Source: Pontiella sp. (GTDB lineage: Bacteria; Verrucomicrobiota; Kiritimatiellia; Kiritimatiellales; Pontiellaceae). From it: a stretch of 7,743 bases of DNA. The stretch's first letter is position 1; each line of letters begins with the position of its first letter. A program made the position numbers and the translations under genes. The stretch lies in assembly GCA_029935255.1 (NCBI GenBank), contig JAOZKS010000114.1:1-7743 (forward strand), written 5' to 3'. Shown here in pieces: positions 1 to 6,158 of the stretch. The notes beneath the pieces are model-generated. The model had not been told where the DNA came from and did not search any database. It saw only the letters and a list, made by a program, of their open reading frames with translations.

Positions 1-381
1 ATCGCTCTCGGGAAGGTTGATGATTTTTAAATAGGCGAGGGTGCTGTCCCGTTTGGCTTTTTCCAAACGCTGCGCCTCTTGGGTACGCTTTCGGATAAAG
101 TCAATCACACAGTTTCGGGTCGTGGCGGCCAACCAGCTTCGAAAGCGTTTAATTCGATCTAAATCGATACTAGGCAGCTTTTCCCACAGCTTCAAGAGGA
201 CTTGCTGGGTGAGATCTTCCGCATCATGTTCAGAAAGATTCATATTTCGGATGATCGAGTAAATATACCCTCTATAAATAGTGATAAAATCCTCCCATGA
301 GGCGGCGTCATTCGGGTTTTTGACGCGCTGTATCAAGGTGGCTCTCGTCTTATACGGGTCGTTTTTTTGATCCTCTTCCAT
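1..381 (-). CDS. ECF-type RNA polymerase sigma factor, N-terminal part (runs off left edge)
   Basis: This is a partial gene read leftwards from ATG at 381-379; 127 codons are visible without a stop. The protein starts MEEDQKNDPYKTRATLIQRV. A sigma-70 region 2 spans roughly residues 29-99: the core helix around FITIYRGYIYSIIRNMNLS, the acidic HDAEDLTQQVLLKLWEKL stretch (residues 52-69) typical of region 2.2, and the FRSWLAATTRNCVIDFIRKR segment (80-99) matching regions 2.3/2.4. The charged tail after residue 100 is the linker towards region 4, which lies outside the window. The style (short N-terminus, TRATLIQRVKNPNDAASW) recalls the Rhodopirellula/Verrucomicrobium ECF-like families; that placement is from memory. 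It would direct RNA polymerase to a small regulon. It is divergent from the secreted-protein genes, so it may regulate them, but no anti-sigma gene is visible. No good Shine-Dalgarno precedes the ATG; an in-frame GTG lies a few codons upstream, so the exact start is slightly uncertain. Confidence 0.9.
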   Translation of the reverse strand, partial: MEEDQKNDPYKTRATLIQRVKNPNDAASWEDFITIYRGYIYSIIRNMNLSEHDAEDLTQQVLLKLWEKLPSIDLDRIKRFRSWLAATTRNCVIDFIRKRTQEAQRLEKAKRDSTLAYLKIINLPESD

Positions 382-413
382 TGCTTCGAAACGTCGCACA
401 GCGTGAAGCAATG
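379..413. repeat. Perfect 9-bp inverted repeat over the sigma factor start codon
   Basis: CATTGCTTC at 379-387 and GAAGCAATG at 405-413 are exact reverse complements separated by 17 bp. The left arm contains the sigma factor start codon (379-381, minus strand). In the sigma mRNA the arms could pair and bury the ATG; as DNA the element could be a dyad operator. Both roles are inference; the repeat itself is seen directly. Confidence 0.6.
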
Positions 414-523
414 TCAAGTGAGAATAAAAAAAGAATCCCGCGTGTCGCCTTTCCCAATACAGCTTCGTTTCTTATCTCAAAGGTCATATTTTTGACAAAA
501 AAATTAAATATAAGGAGGAGAGC
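382..523. promoter_or_regulatory. Divergent intergenic region between the sigma factor and the secreted-protein gene
   Basis: This 142-bp region must carry the leader of the sigma gene and probably the promoter of the plus-strand genes. The right half (about 480-511) is strongly A/T rich. It contains a small dyad, GTCA (483-486) and TGAC (493-496), and a TTGACA at 492-497. That hexamer is too near the start codon at 524, and has no -10 hexamer at normal spacing, to be a convincing sigma-70 promoter. No ECF-type GGAAC -35 box was seen. No promoter can be placed with confidence. Confidence 0.4.
512..518 (+). promoter_or_regulatory. Strong Shine-Dalgarno for the large secreted protein
   Basis: AAGGAGG ends 5 bases before the ATG at 524. 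This is the strongest ribosome binding site in the window and fixes the start of the gene. The other genes in the series have weaker AAGGA-type or poorer sites. Confidence 0.85.
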
Positions 524-3500
524 ATGAAACGTTTATTATGTAGTTTACTGATAGTTTTAGGATGGGTTTCCATATCAGCGGCGCAAACCATAATCATTGA
601 TGCAGACTTCACATCGCCGGACTATTCAAATGGCGATTTGGCGGGTCAGCAAGGCTGGGTGGCCATGCCGAATACGGGCATAAAGGCCTTCAGTATCGAT
701 GCCACGGCGGGTGTGGCGGATACCGAGCCTTTTGCGGCGGACTTCGATGCCACGGACGGAAACTATGTTTATCTGAACTCCTCGCTGGGCAATCTGGTCG
801 ATGACGAATGGAGCGGCGTACTGGATTTCTCGCTTTCCACCACGGCAGATGCGGGAACGAATGTGGCTAGTTTGATTTCTCAGAAAATTTATGAAATCGG
901 CTTTACTGCAAACCCTATCAATGGGCTTTTACCGAGTGACATCGATGATATTGTCTTGCTGATTCGCTGTGACGATACCGGGGAGTTGCTCGTTACATTG
1001 AGCAAGTCGGGAAATGGACGCAATTTGGCGGTTTTGAGCGGCGCGGATATTGGATGGGATCCACTCAATGCCAGTGCTCCCGACCTCGCAACAGAGCCTC
1101 TTCGCCTGACTTGGACACTTCGCAAGACTCGCGTTGCCGATACGTATTCCGCCACGGCAGTGCTTTCAAATCTAACGACAGGTGCTTTTTCCGTCTATAA
1201 CGATGCTGACAACGATAATTATGTAGCTGTAGTCGATTTATATGCTGCGGCTTCCATACAGCTAGGAATGGGGCACGACAGCAATGCAGATGAGGACGGC
1301 ACTGCTTCTTTGATCAACATTGCGATTGACTCGCTGAGCGTGGACCAGGCCAGCGGCAACCCGCCGGTTCTCAACGCATCAACCCTTTCGGCTTCTGGTG
1401 GAAATGCTTTGGTCGATCTCAGCTGGACGGCCTCGTTCGAAGCCACCACCTATACCGTGAAACGGGGACTCGCGCAGGGCGGCCCTTACGGCACCACCGT
1501 TTTAACGACCAATGCTCCGGGAAGCTACACCGACACCGGCCTGGTTAACGATACAACCTATTACTACATCGTTACCACCAGTTCCGCCGGTGCTGCCGAC
1601 GTCGACTCCAACGAAGCCGTGGGCGATCCACAGGGCGTGGCCACCGGATCAATCCTCAGCACCACGTTCATCGAGGGAGAAGGATATGTGAATAATGTCG
1701 ATCTGGCGGGACAGGATCGCTGGAAATCCGCCACGGCCACAGGAGCGGAGGCGTTTAAGGGGATTGATGCCGCGGGTGATGGCTTTGCCGATACCGCAGC
1801 CTATTCAAACAGCTTTGATACGACGATCGGTAATGCGGTCTATTACAACCGCCTAATGTCCAATAATGTGGCCGATGAGTGGTCGGGATCCATTTCCTTC
1901 CGCTTATCGACAACTGCGACGGGCTTATGGGGCACCAATGTGGTGGAAACAACAACAAATATAGTGAATATTGCGGAGATTGGGAACAGGAAGTCAGTGC
2001 TCCAATGGGGTATAAACGGCACCCCAGATGACGATTTTGCCAGCCCCGATAGCGTGAGGCTTGATCTTCACAGCATGGATGGCGGCGGACTGCGGCTGGG
2101 TTTCAATGGGACTGCAAATGCCGCAACCATCATTCGAGTGGACCACGATGAGATAGGTTGGGATCCAGAGTTCCTGACGACGAGCACGAATGTGGCCGAC
2201 TTCGAGACGGAATTGATCACCATTGATTGGAATATCAGAAAATCCACCGATGCGGATACCTACATGGCCACGGCCAACTTAACAGTAGGAATCAATACCA
2301 TTTCGGGTGGGCTGGAAGTGAATACTTTGTTGGGCGCGCCACATGCCGCTAACTTGGTTTCGTTTGGGATGAGTCATCCGGGTACGGCAGACGATGGCGA
2401 TCTGGGTCCGAATAACGGAATTCAGGTGAGTGTTGATGCGCTATCGTTGGTACACAGTAATGTGCCTTCGGCGCTGATTCCTCCCTCCGGTGTAGGAGCA
2501 ACTTCGGAGGCAGGAGCAACCCCCTCGGTTTTAGTAACTTGGAATCCTGCTAGCGAGGCGAGCAGCTACACGCTGTCGCGCTCCGCCACGAATGGCGGCC
2601 CCTACGAGCTGATAACCTCCGGTTTGGTGAATGGCGATAGTCCCTATGCGGATTCTACTGGCCTTTCGTTCGGCACAACCTACTTCTACATAGTCACGGC
2701 CGTCTTTGACGGGGTTGGATCCACCAATTCAGCACAGGTACTTGTTCGCCCCTTGGCGCAGGTTGATGTGGTCAAGTGGGGATTGGGTACGGAAACGGTT
2801 CCCGGAACGGATTATCAATCGTATACTTTTTCCACGTCTTCGAGCAACGGTGTTAATACTATGGTTGGAACTCCAACCATTATTACTTCTCCGTCCATAA
2901 ACACCAGTGTAGCCCCCCCGTTATATGGAGTGCTTCAGTATGTCACGTCAAATCGGGCGCCTAGATTGAGGTGCTACAGTGCTACGCCGTCGGACTATCT
3001 TTATTTACTAGGACTGGATACTGCACAACTTTCGGCACTGATCTATGCCAAGGCCGAGGATTTTCAGGGAGGAACCTTTAATCCCATCGACCAGCCCTAC
3101 TTATATGAATTGACACTCAAGGACAATATTAATGGGGCTAAGTTCTTACAGGGCGCGGGCATTCATGCTGCAGTGAAACTCGGTGGGCAGTGGTATGTCG
3201 GTGAATCATCGCTTAATGTGGGTGATCAAGGCAAAACGCTGGTCGTTGCTGACTTGAGTCTGGAAAAGTGGACTCCGTTTGTCGAGGCACTGCCCGGTGC
3301 TGCCGAGATGATGACGGTGACCAATGCAAGCTATGCAACGCTTGGTTCATGGGGAAATGTTGAGGCCGTCGGATTCTTTGCCGATACCTTTTACCGTACC
3401 TTAGTCGAAGGTTTCAAGGTCTTCACAGGAACGCAACTTACTGCGATGGAGATGTGGGCCGACAGTGAGGGCATCTATAATGCAGATGCTGGGGCGGACG

Positions 3501-3838
3501 CCGATCCGGACGGAGATGGAGTGAATAATCTCTACGAGTGGGGATTGGCCGGTGATCCGAAAAATCCGAGCAATAAAGGCCAACAGCCCAAAACCGTTGG
3601 GTTGGATGGAACGGGGACCAACTTTGTTTATGTCTATCCGCGTCTGAAGGATGCAGACAGCCGCCCGACCTATACGGTGGAAGAGGGAGGTAATCTTGTA
3701 TACACCAACTGGAGTGATCAGTCGGCCTCTTATCCAGTTGAAACGGTTGGTCTGTGGAATGCGGAACTGGAATCGGTTACCAACATGATTCCGACCGATC
3801 TCGATGTGAAGTTCATTAAACTGCGCATTACGGAATAA
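524..3838 (+). CDS. Large secreted modular protein: two beta-sandwich-like/FN3 units plus calcium-loop C-terminal region
   Basis: The product has 1104 residues. A Sec signal peptide (MKR, then a hydrophobic core to about residue 18) probably is cut after SAA (A20). Residues about 21-278 form a LamG-like all-beta region, followed by a fibronectin type III domain (about 279-370, with YTVKRG and DTTYYYIVT). The same order repeats at about 371-645 and 646-745 (YTLSRS, GTTYFYIVT). Residues about 746-985 form a different, unassigned region. A calcium-loop motif DADPDGDGVNN (992-1002), like thrombospondin type 3 or dockerin loops, leads into a C-terminal region (to 1104) with PTYTVEEGGNLVYTNWSD. That ending is, from memory, common in exported Kiritimatiellota proteins. 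There is no PEP-CTERM tail, LPXTG or catalytic motif. A role in glycan binding, adhesion or surface display is inferred from the architecture and the sulfatase/fucosidase neighbours; no enzyme activity can be claimed. The LamG-like label is by fold style only. Confidence 0.85.
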   Translation: MKRLLCSLLIVLGWVSISAAQTIIIDADFTSPDYSNGDLAGQQGWVAMPNTGIKAFSIDATAGVADTEPFAADFDATDGNYVYLNSSLGNLVDDEWSGVLDFSLSTTADAGTNVASLISQKIYEIGFTANPINGLLPSDIDDIVLLIRCDDTGELLVTLSKSGNGRNLAVLSGADIGWDPLNASAPDLATEPLRLTWTLRKTRVADTYSATAVLSNLTTGAFSVYNDADNDNYVAVVDLYAAASIQLGMGHDSNADEDGTASLINIAIDSLSVDQASGNPPVLNASTLSASGGNALVDLSWTASFEATTYTVKRGLAQGGPYGTTVLTTNAPGSYTDTGLVNDTTYYYIVTTSSAGAADVDSNEAVGDPQGVATGSILSTTFIEGEGYVNNVDLAGQDRWKSATATGAEAFKGIDAAGDGFADTAAYSNSFDTTIGNAVYYNRLMSNNVADEWSGSISFRLSTTATGLWGTNVVETTTNIVNIAEIGNRKSVLQWGINGTPDDDFASPDSVRLDLHSMDGGGLRLGFNGTANAATIIRVDHDEIGWDPEFLTTSTNVADFETELITIDWNIRKSTDADTYMATANLTVGINTISGGLEVNTLLGAPHAANLVSFGMSHPGTADDGDLGPNNGIQVSVDALSLVHSNVPSALIPPSGVGATSEAGATPSVLVTWNPASEASSYTLSRSATNGGPYELITSGLVNGDSPYADSTGLSFGTTYFYIVTAVFDGVGSTNSAQVLVRPLAQVDVVKWGLGTETVPGTDYQSYTFSTSSSNGVNTMVGTPTIITSPSINTSVAPPLYGVLQYVTSNRAPRLRCYSATPSDYLYLLGLDTAQLSALIYAKAEDFQGGTFNPIDQPYLYELTLKDNINGAKFLQGAGIHAAVKLGGQWYVGESSLNVGDQGKTLVVADLSLEKWTPFVEALPGAAEMMTVTNASYATLGSWGNVEAVGFFADTFYRTLVEGFKVFTGTQLTAMEMWADSEGIYNADAGADADPDGDGVNNLYEWGLAGDPKNPSNKGQQPKTVGLDGTGTNFVYVYPRLKDADSRPTYTVEEGGNLVYTNWSDQSASYPVETVGLWNAELESVTNMIPTDLDVKFIKLRITE
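584..2758 (+). repeat. Protein-level tandem duplication of a (beta-sandwich + FN3) unit
   Basis: Within the large secreted protein, unit 1 (residues about 21-370) and unit 2 (about 371-745) share collinear anchors. These are DEWSG near W96 and W453 with following LSTTA; IGWDP at 176-180 and 544-548; LRKTRVADTYSATA against IRKSTDADTYMATA; QLGMGHDSNAD against SFGMSHPGTAD; and the FN3 GGPY and TTY[YF]YIVT motifs. The copies are clearly diverged and were not evident as DNA repeats, so the duplication is old. Confidence 0.75.
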
Positions 3839-3852
3839 GCGGGTTGAGCAGG

Positions 3853-3875
3853 CGGAAGCCCGAATAGGGTTTCCG
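3853..3875 (+). terminator. 9-bp hairpin after the large secreted protein gene, without a U-tract
   Basis: CGGAAGCCC (3853-3861), loop GAATA, GGGTTTCCG (3867-3875) gives a 9-bp stem with one G-U pair, 15 bases after the stop codon. It is not followed by a run of T, so it is not a standard intrinsic terminator. It could be a 3'-end stabilising or partial termination structure that sets expression of the large protein apart from the genes downstream. Confidence 0.4.
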
Positions 3876-3962
3876 GATGACCATCGATTAAATTGAAGAG
3901 ATAATGCATTCGGGTTCTAGGGGCTCTTCCCAAAAAACTGGAATGCAAACAAAAGGAAAAAA

Positions 3963-4640
3963 ATGAAGAAAAGTATAAACTATATGTTGATCGCCTTGAT
4001 CTCCTGCGTAGCAATCAATGCCTCGGCAACCATCATCCAGTTTTCAGGGGGGAATGATGCGGTCTTGGATGCGGGATCAGAGGCCATGGTAAAGCTAAAA
4101 ACGGGCGATTGGACGAATACGCTCAATTCCACCAGTGGAACCTCGGCATCGAATTGGGGAAGCACTCCGCCGTCAGTCGAAATTCCCAGCATGGTTAAGA
4201 TGACCTTTAATGGTTACTATACAACCAACTCTGTTGTCACGTTGGGCGGTCTGGGTGGCACTAGGAATGGTGGCTTGGGAGTCGATGATTTTGGCGTTGA
4301 TAATAATGATAATGAGGATAGAAGCATTGGTGCGGGAGAATCCGTTGTTTTCAGTTTTGACAAAGAAGTGTCCCTTAAATCGCTTTCATTGAACCAAAAC
4401 GGAAGTTATCTTGCTTCATGGGGAGCGAACTCGGTGGCGATAAGTACCAAAGTCACTACCTTCGACGCAAGTGCTGCAAATATTGCCGCCAACACAGATA
4501 TCACGATATCTTATGTTTCGGGCACCGCGCGAAGTATAAGCACACTCGTTGTTGATGTAATTCCGGAACCAGCCACGCTGGGCATGATCGCTTTGGCGGG
4601 CGGGGGACTGCTCTTCATTCGCCGTCGTCTCATGTTTTAG
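3963..4640 (+). CDS. PEP-CTERM sorting-domain protein
   Basis: This 225-residue exported protein has a signal peptide (MKKSINYMLIALISCVAINA, probable cut after ASA at residue 22). Its mature part is rich in Ser, Thr, Asn and Gly. The C-terminus has the tripartite PEP-CTERM signal: IPEPATLG with PEP at residues 201-203, a hydrophobic segment MIALAGGGLLFI, and the basic end RRRLMF. PEP-CTERM proteins are recognised by an exosortase (EpsH/XrtA type), cut at the motif and linked to the envelope or extracellular polysaccharide. The middle (GLGVDDFGVDNNDNEDRSIGAGESVVFSFD, here shortened to its landmarks GLGVDD and IGAGES) resembles a beta-sandwich module often seen in such proteins; no enzyme motif is visible. 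The start is supported by AAGGA at 3953-3957, five bases upstream. It lies between the large secreted protein and the sulfatase and may share their transcript. No exosortase gene is in the window, so it must be encoded elsewhere. Confidence 0.9.
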   Translation: MKKSINYMLIALISCVAINASATIIQFSGGNDAVLDAGSEAMVKLKTGDWTNTLNSTSGTSASNWGSTPPSVEIPSMVKMTFNGYYTTNSVVTLGGLGGTRNGGLGVDDFGVDNNDNEDRSIGAGESVVFSFDKEVSLKSLSLNQNGSYLASWGANSVAISTKVTTFDASAANIAANTDITISYVSGTARSISTLVVDVIPEPATLGMIALAGGGLLFIRRRLMF

Positions 4641-4679
4641 TCGGAAATTTATTTAGTTAATGAAAAGGGGGGCGTGTGA

Positions 4680-4730
4680 ATTCAACGTCGGAAAGATAAT
4701 TGAGAAAAACAATGATTCAACGTTGCAAAG
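4680..4730 (+). repeat. Imperfect 16-bp direct repeat flanking the sulfatase start
   Basis: ATTCAACGTCGGAAAG (4680-4695) and ATTCAACGTTGCAAAG (4715-4730) match at 14 of 16 positions, with a 35-base offset. The first copy supplies the likely ribosome binding site and the second lies at codons 6-11. It may be a small local duplication or a site for a regulator; it may also be chance. Confidence 0.4.
4690..4695 (+). promoter_or_regulatory. Weak ribosome binding site favouring a TTG start for the sulfatase
   Basis: GGAAAG ends four bases before the TTG at 4700. The alternative in-frame ATG at 4712 has only GAGAAAAAC before it, and GGAAAG would be 16 bases away, too far to serve it well. The site therefore supports the TTG start, though weakly. 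Both starts give a usable signal peptide, with the TTG start adding MRKT. Confidence 0.45.
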
Positions 4731-6121
4731 GAATACTTATATCGGGTCTGTTGGCCGCCGTTTCAGTCATGGCGGAACCCCGCCCCAATATTATTTTTAT
4801 TGAAGTCGATGATCTGAATTATAAATACTCGGGACTCGCGGAAAATAAATTGCTGGAAACGCCGAACATGGACCGCATTGCCGGTTCGGGGGTTTATTTT
4901 AAAAATGCGATGTGTCAGGGCATGATGTGCGGCCCATCGCGCAACTCGCTGGTTTCCGGACTCTATCCGCATCGGATGGGGTTCTATCGCAATGGACAGA
5001 TGCGGAATTTTCCGGCAGGCACCTGGATGTTCCCGCAGGCCCTTCAAAAAGCCGGCTACTATACTTCGTATATCGGGAAGAGCCATATCAAGGGCTATGT
5101 AGGCACAAAAGGGCTTGCTCCGGAAATGGGGTTCGATCATATACAACATACTGCGGGCCGTGCGGTGCTTCTATCCAAGCTCAAAAAAGGCGATCATGTA
5201 GATGACTGGTATTTCAATTTTCTGAGGGAAGAAGGGCTCTTCGAGACGCTCAAGAACGACAGCGATAAAAAACAAAACTCCACCTTGCCGGAAGATGCCT
5301 ACCTGGACGGATTCTTCACCAAGGCGACGCTCGATTTTCTCGATGGCTACGCCGCAAACAAGCCGTTCTTCCTGTGGCTCAACTATTCCCTGCCTCATGG
5401 GCCGCATGATGTGGACAATAAATACCACACCTTTTCGCCCGACGATATGCCGGGCATCCAGAAAGCCAACTTTACCCCGCCCGAAAAACTGGTAAAGGAT
5501 ACCCACCCTGCGAAAAAGGATATGAAGCAAACGCAGGCCAACTATTGCGCGGCCACCACCTTTCTTGACCGGCAGATTGGGCGGGTGCTGGATAACCTGA
5601 AGCAGAACAACCTGCTTGAAAATACGGTGGTCGTCCTGTTCTCCGACCACGGCATCATGATGGGCGATCACAACCGCATTCACAAAGGCACCCTCTTCCG
5701 GCAGGTCACCACGCCGACCTTCGTGGTTTCGTGGCCGAAAAACTTCAGGAAAAACGCCGTGGTCACCACGCCGGTCGAACTAATGGATATCATTCCCACC
5801 GCACTGGAACTTGCGGGCGGATTGGAATTCGACGAGCGTTCCGCAACGACTAGCGAAAGCCTGATGCCGCTGTTGACCGGGAAAGGGACCTTCGAACGAA
5901 AACTCGCCTTTGCCGAGGTGGAAAGCTATGTGGTCGTGACCGATGGGCAATACCGGCTGATCCGGGGCGAAGGAAACTGTCTTTTGTTCGACGACCTTAA
6001 CGACCCCGATAATCTCGACGATATTTCAGCCCGGCTTCCGGAACGGGTTGAACAACTCAGCAAGGGGATTGATGAATGGTTTGGGAAAACCGGCCCGGCC
6101 CTGCCGCCCAAAAGTTTCTAA
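4700..6121 (+). CDS. Secreted S1-family (formylglycine-dependent) sulfatase
   Basis: This 473-residue protein of the alkaline phosphatase fold hydrolyses sulfate esters. Residues 1-25 are a signal peptide (cut after VMA), placing the enzyme in the periplasm or outside. The N-terminal metal site is seen as IEVDDLN (D37, D38). The activation motif is CGPSR at 77-81, matching C-x-P-S-R, where C77 would be converted to formylglycine by a maturase not present here. GKSH (K127, H129), LPHG (H233), SDHG (D316, H317) and HKG (K329) match conserved sulfatase active-site positions, so the enzyme appears intact. The length is normal for the family. The overall pattern resembles the choline-sulfatase/iduronate-2-sulfatase-like branch; the SulfAtlas subfamily cannot be assigned by eye. 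The GH29 gene 37 bp downstream suggests a sulfated, fucose-containing substrate, which is inference. The start is probably TTG at 4700; ATG at 4712 is possible. Confidence 0.93.
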   Translation: MRKTMIQRCKGILISGLLAAVSVMAEPRPNIIFIEVDDLNYKYSGLAENKLLETPNMDRIAGSGVYFKNAMCQGMMCGPSRNSLVSGLYPHRMGFYRNGQMRNFPAGTWMFPQALQKAGYYTSYIGKSHIKGYVGTKGLAPEMGFDHIQHTAGRAVLLSKLKKGDHVDDWYFNFLREEGLFETLKNDSDKKQNSTLPEDAYLDGFFTKATLDFLDGYAANKPFFLWLNYSLPHGPHDVDNKYHTFSPDDMPGIQKANFTPPEKLVKDTHPAKKDMKQTQANYCAATTFLDRQIGRVLDNLKQNNLLENTVVVLFSDHGIMMGDHNRIHKGTLFRQVTTPTFVVSWPKNFRKNAVVTTPVELMDIIPTALELAGGLEFDERSATTSESLMPLLTGKGTFERKLAFAEVESYVVVTDGQYRLIRGEGNCLLFDDLNDPDNLDDISARLPERVEQLSKGIDEWFGKTGPALPPKSF

Positions 6122-6158
6122 ATACGGCAGTTATGCAAGGTTTTAAAAGGAAAAACAA

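Noticed and set aside
41..262. Plus-strand open frame of 73 codons at the left end
   Set aside because: It lies antisense to the clear sigma region 2 coding sequence, shows no domain, and has no ribosome binding site.
412..417. TTGACA on the minus strand as a -35 box for the sigma gene
   Set aside because: The sequence 17-18 bases further (ACGTTT or CGTTTC) does not resemble a -10 box, and it would place transcription start at or inside the start codon.
492..497. TTGACA as a -35 box for the large secreted protein gene
   Set aside because: A -10 box at normal spacing would fall on the Shine-Dalgarno and start codon, leaving no usable leader.
524..3838. The large secreted protein as a lipoprotein because of C6
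   Set aside because: The residues around C6 (RLLCS) do not form a lipobox and the cysteine is too early; an ordinary signal peptide cut after residue 20 fits better.
4763..5683. Minus-strand open frames opposite the sulfatase
   Set aside because: They are antisense to conserved sulfatase motifs, including CGPSR and SDHG, and have no family likeness.
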